A stretch of DNA of 12,951 nt from Spirosoma sp. (GTDB lineage Bacteria; Bacteroidota; Bacteroidia; Cytophagales; Spirosomataceae): positions 1-12,951 of the forward strand of contig JAQBNX010000100.1 in assembly GCA_028288385.1 (NCBI GenBank). The letters are read 5' to 3'. This document shows, in pieces, positions 5,596-12,951 of the stretch (its first letter is position 1; each line of letters opens with the position of its first letter). Position numbers and translations under genes: made by a program. Below the pieces are notes generated by a model, which had not been told where the DNA came from, searched no databases, and worked only from the letters and a program-made list of their open reading frames with translations.

Positions 5596-7638
5596 ATGCG
5601 CGGTGTGGCCCTTCTCTTTTTGTTGATTTTCTCTATGGGAGCGGTTGTGGCTCAGGGCCTCCCGGCGCTAACCTTTCACGGCCAGCCAACTCTGGAGCAA
5701 GGTATTTCCGTGGAGCCATTCTCATTATTCTACGAAGACCCAACTGGCGATACCCTAACACCTTTATCGGTTATAGAACGTCAGCGGTTTGCTCCCGCAT
5801 CCCAAATGCCTCAGGTCCGCAGCGGTAAGGCCCGAAAAATGACCCGGACCAGCCAGGTAGTCTGGCTCCAGTTCCGGGTGGCGAATACGCACCTAACTGA
5901 CACGCTTCACCTCAGGTACATGGGTGGGGTACATGCGGTGTACTCGCTGTACAGGAAGACTAATGGATCCTTTCAGTTTAATGGTAGCCAGGGACTGTGC
6001 GTTCCTAAGACTCAATCTCCAAACGGCTACGGAACACTGCCGCTACGAATACCTCCCCAGACTAGATATCATTTTTTTGTACGGGTGGCCGATTACCAGA
6101 TCATGCTTGACAACATCGCCGGCCAGTTGCATACCCCACAAAGTGTGCAAGGGGTAATAGCACAATCCTTATTTCTAGACCGCTGGCTATTAGGGGCTAT
6201 GGCCATGATTCTGGGGGCCTTATTACTGATGTGTGGATATTCCTTTTTCCAGTATCTGCTTACCCACGATAAAGCTTTCCTATATTATTCATTATACACA
6301 GCAGTAGCCTGCTGTTTTATCATCGCATTAGCCAACCCCCGGTTTACCCTTGGACTTACCCCAGTCTCGGTGCCTTATCTGGGGCATCCGGTTGCGCTTA
6401 CATTCACCCATATTCTGGGACTACTCTATGCTTTGTTCCTGGCTCATTTGCTCGCTGTCTCTCAAAACCAGCCCTCGCTTTGGCGGGTAATTCGATTGAT
6501 GATGGTTGTGCTGGCCCTCCTTCAAACTGCCGAAGTCATCCAGGTATTCACCGGTACATGGATTAGCAACAACGCCCTGTTTATGCTGGTCGATACGCTG
6601 CCGTCTCTGTTGATGGGGTTAATCCTAATTGTAGCAACTTTCCGCAGCAACACGAAACTAAAACCCTACCTGCTGACTGGTCAGATTAGCCTGTATGTAG
6701 TTGCTATATCTCCTTTTCACGGAAGTTTCGTCTTAAATAATATATCCCCTGTCGCTAACTTATTCCTCAACTATCCACCAGTTTACATGATGCTTGGATT
6801 GTGCATTGAACTCTTTTGCTTCTCACTAGCCCTTGCCTACCGTAGTAAACTGGTGGAGGAGGAAAAAAAGCAAATGCAGGCAAGCTTTGCCATAAAATTG
6901 GAGACCGAATTAGATGCCCGAACTCTTGAGGTAGAAAAACAAAGTCAACTGCTGGAGCAGCAGCACATCCGCCAAATGGAGCTGGACTTTGAACAACAAC
7001 TGACCGAAATTCAGATGACCGCCCTGCGCGCGCAGATGAACCCGCACTTTATATTCAACTGCCTCAATTCTATTCAGCTCTACACAACGAACAACAATGC
7101 AGCCAAAGCTTCTGATTACCTCAATCGGTTCAGCCAGCTCATTAGGCTGGTACTAGAAAACTCCCGCTCCGAGCGAGTACCACTGAACAATGAACTGGAA
7201 GCACTACGGCTCTACCTGGAAATGGAGGCCATGCGCTTTAAGGATAAACTCCGGTTTACGGTAGAGATGAATACTGAACTCGATGCAGACCTCATTGAAA
7301 TTCCTCCACTGCTACTGCAACCTTATGTAGAGAATGCAATCTGGCATGGACTAATGCACAAGCCCGAAGGCGGCCACGTGCATGTGAAAGTGGAACCTTT
7401 CCAAACCGATTGCCTGCGCATCACTATTACTGATGACGGCATCGGTCGGGCCAAAGCGGCCGAACTAAAAAGCAAGTCGGCCACTCGGCATAAGTCATTT
7501 GGTATGAAGGTGACTGGTGAACGGATTGCTATGATCAATCGCCTGTATCAAACCCAAACGCAGGTACAGGTACACGATTTGGTAGAAAATTCCGGACAAC
7601 CCGCTGGAACGGAAGTCGTGGTGGAGATACCTGTGTAA
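5596..7638 (+). CDS. LytS-like sensor histidine kinase with 7TMR-DISM sensor
   Basis: ATG at 5596 gives 680 residues to TAA at 7636-7638. Order: signal peptide (1-20, MRGVALLFLLIFSMGAVVAQ); a periplasmic 7TMR-DISMED2-like beta-sandwich (about 40-175, with VWLQFRVANTHLTDTLHLRY) that probably binds a carbohydrate or other ligand; a seven-helix membrane domain (about 197-415); a Glu/Gln-rich coiled coil (about 416-474); the LytS-type His_kinase domain with phospho-acceptor H484 in LRAQMNPHFIFNCLNSI; and a C-terminal ATPase domain with N580 in LLLQPYVENAIWHGL, the G1 box DDGIG (613-617) and the later SFGMKVTGERI. All key catalytic residues are present. Ligand binding outside should control autophosphorylation and transfer to Asp55 of the LytTR regulator encoded 77 bases downstream. 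The upstream terminator suggests the pair has its own promoter in 5516-5595. The ligand is not predictable from sequence. Confidence 0.93.
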   Translation: MRGVALLFLLIFSMGAVVAQGLPALTFHGQPTLEQGISVEPFSLFYEDPTGDTLTPLSVIERQRFAPASQMPQVRSGKARKMTRTSQVVWLQFRVANTHLTDTLHLRYMGGVHAVYSLYRKTNGSFQFNGSQGLCVPKTQSPNGYGTLPLRIPPQTRYHFFVRVADYQIMLDNIAGQLHTPQSVQGVIAQSLFLDRWLLGAMAMILGALLLMCGYSFFQYLLTHDKAFLYYSLYTAVACCFIIALANPRFTLGLTPVSVPYLGHPVALTFTHILGLLYALFLAHLLAVSQNQPSLWRVIRLMMVVLALLQTAEVIQVFTGTWISNNALFMLVDTLPSLLMGLILIVATFRSNTKLKPYLLTGQISLYVVAISPFHGSFVLNNISPVANLFLNYPPVYMMLGLCIELFCFSLALAYRSKLVEEEKKQMQASFAIKLETELDARTLEVEKQSQLLEQQHIRQMELDFEQQLTEIQMTALRAQMNPHFIFNCLNSIQLYTTNNNAAKASDYLNRFSQLIRLVLENSRSERVPLNNELEALRLYLEMEAMRFKDKLRFTVEMNTELDADLIEIPPLLLQPYVENAIWHGLMHKPEGGHVHVKVEPFQTDCLRITITDDGIGRAKAAELKSKSATRHKSFGMKVTGERIAMINRLYQTQTQVQVHDLVENSGQPAGTEVVVEIPV

Positions 7639-7654
7639 GGAATATAATAATAGA

Positions 7655-7710
7655 CTGGATGAATGATTGAATCAATAACAGGCACGCAATTCCACCATTT
7701 AATCATCCAG
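7655..7710. repeat. Inverted repeat spanning the kinase-regulator gap
   Basis: CTGGATGA (7655-7662) and TCATCCAG (7703-7710) are perfect 8-base inverted copies separated by 40 bases. They fill most of the 77-base gap and the right arm ends 5 bases before the regulator ATG at 7716. In mRNA they could fold and mask the start region (the AAGG before ATG), giving different yields of kinase and regulator. This is inference. Confidence 0.4.
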
Positions 7711-7715
7711 CAAGG

Positions 7716-8456
7716 ATGCTCAAAGCGCTCATAATTGACGACGAACCCGACTGCGTGCAGTTGCTGGCTCTGCAACTGGCCGAACATTGCCCACAGGTGC
7801 AGGTGCTGTCGCAATTAACCAACCCGGAAGAAGGTTTGCAGGCTATCCACAATCTTACGCCTGATGTGGTATTTTTGGATGTGGAAATGCCGCGTATGAA
7901 CGGCTTTCAATTGCTCGAAAAGTTGGATGATATTTCCTTCAGCCTGATTTTTGTAACGGCCTATAACGAGTTTGCCCTGCGGGCTTTCCGCTTTAGTGCC
8001 CTGGATTATCTGCTCAAACCCCTAAGCATTCCCCACCTAGTTGAAGCCGTACGCAAAGCTGAGAAACGCCAGCGCATCGACCAACGTCAGCTTGATCTGC
8101 TGCGGTATCAGCTCAAAGAAGGACAGTATCCGTCTAAAATTGCCGTACCGTTTCAAGCGGGTGTTGTCTTTGTGGAGTTGAAAGAACTCGTTTACTGCGA
8201 AGCCGATAGCAACTACACCAAACTTTTTTTAAGTAACGGAAAAAACTATCTTCTCTCCAGAACATTGCGGGAGGTACAGGAAGTGCTCGAGGAAAGGAAT
8301 TTTCTGCGCGTACATCGTCAGTACCTCATTAATCTCGACCATATTAAGACGTACCATAAGGGAGACGGTTCCTATCTGGTCATGACAGGTGAGGTTTCTA
8401 TTCCAGTTGCCAGAAATCAAAAGGATCGCCTGGTGCAGAAATTCGGATGGTTATAA
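7716..8456 (+). CDS. LytTR-family response regulator (LytR/AlgR type)
   Basis: ATG at 7716 gives 246 residues. Residues 1-115 form a receiver domain: the acidic pair D8/D9 in IIDDEP, phospho-acceptor D55 in VVFLDVEMP, switch T81 in IFVTAYNEF, and K101 in LDYLLKP. A charged linker (116-140) leads to a LytTR DNA-binding domain (about 141-243) with ELVYCEADSNYTKLFL, SRTLREVQEVL, FLRVHRQYLINLDHI and SIPVARNQKDRLVQKF, all standard. Family members bind as dimers to direct repeats in target promoters. The start is supported by the receiver motif beginning at residue 4 and by AAGG just before ATG. It follows the LytS-like kinase in the same direction, and the two are almost certainly a cognate pair in one operon. 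No target gene can be named. Overall intact and of usual length. Confidence 0.95.
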   Translation: MLKALIIDDEPDCVQLLALQLAEHCPQVQVLSQLTNPEEGLQAIHNLTPDVVFLDVEMPRMNGFQLLEKLDDISFSLIFVTAYNEFALRAFRFSALDYLLKPLSIPHLVEAVRKAEKRQRIDQRQLDLLRYQLKEGQYPSKIAVPFQAGVVFVELKELVYCEADSNYTKLFLSNGKNYLLSRTLREVQEVLEERNFLRVHRQYLINLDHIKTYHKGDGSYLVMTGEVSIPVARNQKDRLVQKFGWL

Positions 8457-8618
8457 AAAAGGTTTTATTCTATACAACACCGCCCGGACACACATAACGA
8501 ACAATGCTTTTCTGGTTAAGTCACTATGGCCAGACCAACTGCCAACTGTTCGTTGATGGTTGTGATCGTCGGTTGATCTGCCCGTGGTCGTGAATCCTGA
8601 GTAATTACTTTTTCTAAC
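8457..8618. other. Convergent gap between regulator and mgsA; weak inverted repeat
   Basis: Two genes end toward each other here, so a two-way terminator would be expected, but I see no clean GC stem with T-runs. The only structure is AACGAACA (8496-8503) inverted as TGTTCGTT (8547-8554) with 43 bases between, too open for a classical terminator. Confidence 0.35.
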
Positions 8619-9023
8619 TTACTCTTTATCGACTAATTCCGGCTTTGTCAGGAGTCCGGTCACTAACAAATTCGCTGTTGTTTGATTACTGGCCATTGCG
8701 ATATCATACAGTACGCCAATGCGGAGCAGGGCCTTCACATCGGGGTCATGAGGCTGGGCCGCCATCGGGTCCCAGAAAAATATCAGCACATCGACCTGTT
8801 CCTCAGCAATGAGCGCACCGATTTGCTGGTCGCCCCCTTTCGGACCACTCAGCAGTTTGCGTACCGGGGCTTTCAATACTTCTTCGACTTGGTCGCCTGT
8901 CGTACCGGTAGCTATCAAGTCATGAGAGGCTAAAATGTCGCGGTGCTCGGTGACCCAGTTAATCAACTGTTCTTTGCAGCCATCATGTGCAATTAGTGCA
9001 ATGCGTTGACGAGGTATTGCCAT
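8619..9023 (-). CDS. mgsA: Methylglyoxal synthase
   Basis: ATG at 9023 gives 134 residues, close to the usual 130-155. The enzyme turns dihydroxyacetone phosphate into methylglyoxal and phosphate, a glycolysis bypass that relieves sugar-phosphate stress when phosphate is short. Sequence signs: IALIAHD with H13/D14; the phosphate-binding ATGTTG (38-43); LLSGPKGGDQQIGALIAEEQ with the catalytic base D65; VLIFFWDP with D85; and QPHDPDVKALLR with H92 and D95. By alignment these correspond to the E. coli residues His19, Asp20, Asp71, Asp91, His98 and Asp101. Only the C-terminus is a little variable (TTANLLVTGLL instead of the common TADFLI). The protein is cytosolic. It is single-gene, convergent with the response regulator and divergent from the propeller kinase, and has a candidate promoter at 9062-9091. 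Confidence 0.95.
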   Translation of the reverse strand: MAIPRQRIALIAHDGCKEQLINWVTEHRDILASHDLIATGTTGDQVEEVLKAPVRKLLSGPKGGDQQIGALIAEEQVDVLIFFWDPMAAQPHDPDVKALLRIGVLYDIAMASNQTTANLLVTGLLTKPELVDKE

Positions 9024-9061
9024 TGGATTTATGCCGGTTATGGTACGGAGTGTATTCCCTC

Positions 9062-9091
9062 ATCATACCAGTGGATGAATTATAAGGTCAA
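9062..9091 (-). promoter_or_regulatory. Candidate promoter of mgsA
   Basis: On the minus strand TTGACC (9091-9086) lies 18 bases before TATGAT (9067-9062), a good match to a general sigma-70 pattern, about 38 bases before the mgsA ATG. The Bacteroidota main sigma factor prefers TTG plus TAnnTTTG; the TTG fits, the second box only partly. Treat as a candidate. Confidence 0.3.
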
Positions 9092-9269
9092 CACCAGAAC
9101 CCACCGGGGCGGGTAATAAACCGATTAACAGGCCCTATTAAACTTGAGTCCTTTCAACTGAAATTTTGATTTTTTACTTACTTTCACTCAAATTAACGAT
9201 TTAGTAGACAGTGCTTAACGTCATGGAATAGCCATTGGGATTGTAAAAATATACCTCTGAATAATAAGC

Positions 9270-9274
9270 AGGAG
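9270..9274 (+). promoter_or_regulatory. Shine-Dalgarno sequence of the propeller kinase gene
   Basis: AGGAG sits 4 bases before the ATG at 9279. Strong sites like this are uncommon in this phylum and in this window. It supports the chosen start, which also begins a clean signal peptide. Confidence 0.6.
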
Positions 9275-9278
9275 TCCG

Positions 9279-12200
9279 ATGAAAAACGCATGCCGGGTTG
9301 GTTTTATCTGCTTGTTATTCTTCATACTTATCAGATGGAATAGTTACGCCCAAAACGTACCGCTCCGTTTTGAACACCTCACCGTAAACCAGGGTCTTGC
9401 CAACAATGTAGTATATGCCATGCTTCAGGATAGCCGGGGGTACATGTGGTTTGCTACTGACAACGGCCTTAACAAATACGATGGCTATACCTTCACTACG
9501 TATAAAAAGACACCCGGGGAAACTACGTCGCTTACGGGCAATTCGGTCATTCAGTTGTTGGAAGATAAGGAGGGTCATATTTGGGTGGGAATGATGGGCC
9601 AGGGGATTTGTAAATTCAACCGCCATACCGAAAAATTTACGTGTTACGGTCCTGACCCGCATACGCTCACGCAGGGTACCATTCATTCCATGACCGAGGA
9701 CCAGGATGGCTACCTGTGGGTCTGCAACCGTGGGGCCGAATTGCGGAGGTTTGATAAGCAAACCGGCCAGTATTCCCGCTTTAATTATGCCAGCCTGCTG
9801 GCCGAAAAGTCGGCCAATGGTAAATCCACATTGCCAATTATCAATAGTGTCTATCGGGATAAAGAGGGTACCATATGGGTATGTAGCGCAAAAGGATTGC
9901 ACCAGATGCATGTAGAACCGGCCGGAAGGGGCAAACCCTCCCAAATTAGTTTTACTACGTATCGGCATGATCCGGCTAATCCCCAAAGTTTAAGTGACAA
10001 TTGGGTCTGGGAAGTGTATGAAGACCATGCCAGGGCGTTTTGGGTAAGCACCCACAACGGATTGAACCGGTTCGATCGGAAAACCGGTACGTTTACCCGT
10101 TACAGGGAAGAACTGGTTCCTGCTCCATCCCTGAATACCTCTTACAACGGAAACTTAGGTTTCTTCGCTGAGGATCAACAGGGAAACCTGTGGATGGGTA
10201 CCTATAAGGGGCTGGTTCGGCTTAATCCAGCACGTTCGGAGTTCACTTACCTGCTCCATGATCCAGCAGAACCTTCCAGTATAAGTGGTGATCTAATCCG
10301 AGCCATACTGGTCGATCAGGCAGGCTTATTGTGGATTAGCCTCTGGGGCGACGGAATCGACAGAGCCAACATCAGGCAGCAACCTTTTCAGCATTATCGG
10401 CCCGTTCCCACTCGTTCTCATTCGCTGAGTAATAAATATGTTAATGCGCTGCTGGTCGATCGGTCTGGAACTCTCTGGATTGGAACAAGTGACGGCTTAA
10501 ACCGGATGAACAAGCGAGCCGGCGATTTCACTCATTACCGGCACGATCCGCGGAATCCAAAAAGTCTTCCTAACTACAAAGTGACGGCTCTGCTCGAAGA
10601 TCGGGACGGAAACTTATGGGTGAGCTGCCGGGGTGAACTAGCACTTTTCAATCGGAAAGCCGGAGAATTTAGCTGCTGTTCCCGGGATACTCTTCATTAT
10701 CCAGGCCTGGGAGGCAACACCGATATCTTCACCCTTTACCAGGACAGGCAGGGTTTAATTTGGCTGGGCACCAGCAATGGGGTTAAAAGCTTTAATCCCC
10801 GAACGGGTAACGTAGTGCATTACGCTCATAGCCCTCACAATCCGAAAGGAATCAGTGATTATTGGGCTTTGTCCTTCCTCGAAGACAACCGCGGAAACCT
10901 GTGGATGGGTACGGGAAGCGTAGCTCTGAACCGCCTGGATCGCAAATCGGGTCGCTTCACTCATTTCAGGCCTGACAGCCATAAAAGGGGCAGCATAACC
11001 TCCGATAACGTGCCCAGCATCTTCCAGGATTCAAAAGGTAATTTGTGGTTTGGCACCTACGGTGGAGGCTTGTGCCTGTTTAATTATGAAACAGAAACCT
11101 TTCGGGCTTTTACCCAGGCCGACGGTCTACCTGACAATTCCATTCAATCGATCGAAGAAGACAAGCAGGGAAATTTGTGGCTGGCTACTTCCAAAGGAAT
11201 CTCCCGGTTTTCACTCGCCACCAAGAGTTTTAGCAATTTTGATGTCAGCGACGGCCTGCAAATCAGTAGGTTTGGACGGGCGTGTAGCAAGGGGCAGGAT
11301 GGGATGTTATACTTCGGTGGTGATCATGGATTCAATGCGTTCGATCCCGGCCAACTAAGGGTTAACCGCCATGTTCCGCCGGTGGTGATCACGCAGGTAA
11401 AACTATTCGATAAGCCCTTGTCCGGTAAAGGGGAAGCCAGCAAGATTGACTTTAATTACGACGAAAATTTTTTCTCCTTTGAGTTTGCCGCACTGAGTTA
11501 TACAAATCCATCAAAAAATCGATATGCCTACCGATTGGAGGGACTGGAGAAACACTGGGTATACAGTGGCTCACGCCGGTACGCCAGTTATACCAATCTT
11601 AACCCGGGTACCTATACTTTTCGGGTCAAGGGCTCTAACAATGATGGCATCTGGAACGAAAAGGGAGCATCAATTGAAGTGGTTATTCACCCTCCCTGGT
11701 GGCAAACCGACTGGTTTCGGCTGTTGTTCTCCACAGGTCTGGCTTTAGGCGTAGGCGTTTCACTTAAACTTTATACGAAGGAGAAATTAACCCGGCAACG
11801 TAACGAATTAAAGCGGGTGTTGCAGGCTCAGGAGGAAGAACGGCAACGCCTGGCGGCCGATCTGCACGATGATCTGGGGGCTACTTTATCGGTCATCAAA
11901 GGACAACTCGAGTATGCCAACCAACATGAAAAAGAACTAACCCAACCCATTAGCCTGATGAAAAAGGCCATCCGGGACCTCCGTCATATTTCACACAATC
12001 TGATGCCACCAGACTTCGCCCAGTTGGGTTTGTCGGAGGCTATAGAAGAAACCGTTCGGCGGGTCGATGCCGGCGCTGATATTCAAATTCTGTTCATTAC
12101 ACACGGGCAGGAGCGACGACTGGATAACGAAACTGAGCTGACTATCTATCGAATCGCAATCGAGTTGATTAATAATGCGGTTAAACATGCCAATGCCCGT

Positions 12201-12407
12201 AAGGTAACCATCCAGTTGATGTTCTATCCAAACTATATCTCTTTATTAGTGGAGGATGATGGTAAGTGGTATCCGGGGGCAGGGGGAAATAATCAGGCAG
12301 GTATTGGGCTTCGAAATATTCGCTCCCGGGTTGCCTATCTCAATTCGAAGTTTTTGGTTGATTCTGGCGAGCGGGGCACGACAATCACTCTGGAGGTGCC
12401 ACTTTAG
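9279..12407 (+). CDS. Two-component regulator propeller sensor histidine kinase (Reg_prop, Y_Y_Y, NarL-type kinase core)
   Basis: ATG at 9279 gives 1042 residues. Order: signal peptide (1-25, ending NSYAQ); about 14 propeller repeats of the type EDxxGNLWxGTxxGLxRxxxxTGxFxxY (about 30-700), enough for two seven-bladed propellers in the periplasm; a Y_Y_Y domain (about 730-803, with YRLEGLEKHWVYSG); one membrane helix (about 811-830); a HisKA_3 dimer region with phospho-acceptor H863 in RLAADLHDDLGATLSVIKGQ; and an ATPase domain with the N box ELINNAVKHA (962-971, N966), G1 VEDDG (991-995) and GIGLRNIRSRV. There is no receiver or AraC domain, so it is not the hybrid form common in Bacteroides. 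It needs a separate NarL/LuxR-type response regulator, and none is encoded in the window. The G1 box reads DDGKW rather than the usual DDGxG, which may alter ATP binding. The propeller probably senses oligosaccharide fragments, as shown for related family members; the ligand here is unknown. Confidence 0.93.
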   Translation: MKNACRVGFICLLFFILIRWNSYAQNVPLRFEHLTVNQGLANNVVYAMLQDSRGYMWFATDNGLNKYDGYTFTTYKKTPGETTSLTGNSVIQLLEDKEGHIWVGMMGQGICKFNRHTEKFTCYGPDPHTLTQGTIHSMTEDQDGYLWVCNRGAELRRFDKQTGQYSRFNYASLLAEKSANGKSTLPIINSVYRDKEGTIWVCSAKGLHQMHVEPAGRGKPSQISFTTYRHDPANPQSLSDNWVWEVYEDHARAFWVSTHNGLNRFDRKTGTFTRYREELVPAPSLNTSYNGNLGFFAEDQQGNLWMGTYKGLVRLNPARSEFTYLLHDPAEPSSISGDLIRAILVDQAGLLWISLWGDGIDRANIRQQPFQHYRPVPTRSHSLSNKYVNALLVDRSGTLWIGTSDGLNRMNKRAGDFTHYRHDPRNPKSLPNYKVTALLEDRDGNLWVSCRGELALFNRKAGEFSCCSRDTLHYPGLGGNTDIFTLYQDRQGLIWLGTSNGVKSFNPRTGNVVHYAHSPHNPKGISDYWALSFLEDNRGNLWMGTGSVALNRLDRKSGRFTHFRPDSHKRGSITSDNVPSIFQDSKGNLWFGTYGGGLCLFNYETETFRAFTQADGLPDNSIQSIEEDKQGNLWLATSKGISRFSLATKSFSNFDVSDGLQISRFGRACSKGQDGMLYFGGDHGFNAFDPGQLRVNRHVPPVVITQVKLFDKPLSGKGEASKIDFNYDENFFSFEFAALSYTNPSKNRYAYRLEGLEKHWVYSGSRRYASYTNLNPGTYTFRVKGSNNDGIWNEKGASIEVVIHPPWWQTDWFRLLFSTGLALGVGVSLKLYTKEKLTRQRNELKRVLQAQEEERQRLAADLHDDLGATLSVIKGQLEYANQHEKELTQPISLMKKAIRDLRHISHNLMPPDFAQLGLSEAIEETVRRVDAGADIQILFITHGQERRLDNETELTIYRIAIELINNAVKHANARKVTIQLMFYPNYISLLVEDDGKWYPGAGGNNQAGIGLRNIRSRVAYLNSKFLVDSGERGTTITLEVPL
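10182..10912 (+). repeat. Exact 20-bp direct repeat inside the propeller kinase
   Basis: The same 20 bases occur at 10182-10201 and 10893-10912, both in frame and encoding GNLWMGT in what I count as blades 6 and 11. The distance is 711 bases (237 codons), so recombination between them would remove about five blades without shifting the frame. The coordinates span both copies. Confidence 0.8.
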
Positions 12408-12544
12408 TTTTATGCATGCAGAGTGCTTACTGCTAAGCCTACCAATCCTCTCATTGCGGACGCTTATGGCAGATGACTTTTTGTTTAAACCCTCCGGTAA
12501 TATAATGAGTTGAGCTAAAGCCCTAACTACACAAGTAACGATTT

Positions 12545-12951
12545 ATGATACGCTTCTTAATTACACTTGCCATTGGCAGCTGCCTTTCTGCCCTTACAGC
12601 GCATGCCCAACAAAGTAAAACGACAACTGCTGACACCCCAAAATCGGTCAGCGTGTCACAAGGCGAGGTGGCTCGCTGGGCGGGTAACTGCCGACGCTGT
12701 AGCTTCGAAAAACGCGCCTGGGAGGCTGTCAATGGTACTTGTTACTACCCAGTCGATATGGATATGAAAGCTGGTATGTACTCAATATCTCGCCGGACAA
12801 CAGGCGGAAAACTTGAAAGTGCAAAACTCACTGTCGTTGAAAAACCCTGCAAACAGGAAGACATTACAAATTTCCCCAAGAAAGAGTATGTGAACGTATC
12901 GGCAGCCAATCAGGCCCGTGCCGCCAAAGAGGCAACAGTCGTGGGTCCAGT
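12545..12951 (+). CDS. Secreted protein, possibly M23-type peptidoglycan peptidase (3' end outside window)
   Basis: ATG at 12545 opens a frame that stays open to the right edge (135 codons and two bases). Residues 1-21 (MIRFLITLAIGSCLSALTAH A) form a signal peptide, with likely cleavage before QQS. After a Ser/Thr/Lys-rich linker comes VARWAGNCRRCSFEKRAWEA, with four Cys within about 35 residues (including CYYPVDMDM), then a Lys-rich segment with IxNFPKKEYVNVSAANQARA followed by AKEATVVGPV. In many M23 (LytM-like) peptidases a stretch like this, FxxKKxYVxVSxxNQARxxxE, comes just before the catalytic domain; the catalytic HxxxD and HxH motifs would lie beyond the window, so the assignment is provisional. 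It lies 137 bases after the kinase gene and in the same direction; co-transcription is possible but no evidence favours it. Confidence 0.55.
   Translation, partial: MIRFLITLAIGSCLSALTAHAQQSKTTTADTPKSVSVSQGEVARWAGNCRRCSFEKRAWEAVNGTCYYPVDMDMKAGMYSISRRTTGGKLESAKLTVVEKPCKQEDITNFPKKEYVNVSAANQARAAKEATVVGP

Noticed and set aside
9315..9986. 223-codon minus frame inside the propeller kinase
   Set aside because: The plus strand clearly encodes signal peptide and propeller repeats; the long antisense frame is a by-product of its codon pattern.
1..12951. CRISPR array, tRNA, rRNA, insertion sequence ends
   Set aside because: I saw no regularly spaced repeats, no cloverleaf, no rRNA-like stretch and no transposase or matching terminal inverted repeats.

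Overview
The window looks like a chromosomal segment of a Bacteroidota bacterium of the Cytophagales, most like Spirosoma and its relatives. The clues are a SusC-like/outer-membrane beta-barrel C-terminus ending in the YRFGN...NRVK pattern, a LytS/LytR-type pair built on a 7TMR-DISM kinase, a two-component regulator propeller kinase with a Y_Y_Y domain, several short secreted proteins, and mostly weak Shine-Dalgarno sequences. The genus is inference from family style, not from a marker gene.

Left edge (1-500): the 3' end of an outer-membrane beta-barrel gene, closed by a strong intrinsic terminator. Middle left (about 500-4430): a low-density accessory region dominated by broken genes. Reading through stop codons and frame changes gives a decayed multi-helix membrane protein (617-885, minus), the C-terminal end of a LytTR DNA-binding protein (930-1163, minus), a MazG-like protein with one in-frame TGA (1387-1665, plus), a possible cysteine-containing CEAYPNGIP-type remnant (2038-2253, plus), an M15 D-Ala-D-Ala peptidase with a frameshift, two nonsense codons and a lost zinc ligand (3133-3643, minus), and a bacterial sugar transferase cut by TGA in its membrane helix (3740-4423, minus). 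Small genes that look intact lie among them: a 59-residue protein (1858-2037), a lipoprotein (2222-2626, minus) and a 63-residue protein (2937-3128). About 4427-4949 has no gene I can support.

Right half (4950-12951): a normal, denser region with intact genes. It holds a secreted SnoaL/DUF4440-like protein with a terminator; a LytS-like 7TMR-DISM histidine kinase followed 77 bases later by its LytTR response regulator, a likely two-gene operon; methylglyoxal synthase mgsA (minus, convergent with the regulator); a divergently placed 1042-residue propeller sensor kinase with 14 recognisable repeats and a NarL-type kinase core; and the start of a secreted protein that may be an M23 peptidase and runs off the right edge.

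How the genes work together: the kinase/regulator pair is the only clear functional unit. The propeller kinase has no response regulator inside the window and would need a partner elsewhere. mgsA shares a 255-base divergent intergenic region with the propeller kinase, but nothing in the sequence proves shared control. I did not find a convincing new biological system. The most informative feature is the gene graveyard at 500-4430, where six genes are at different stages of decay beside intact small genes.
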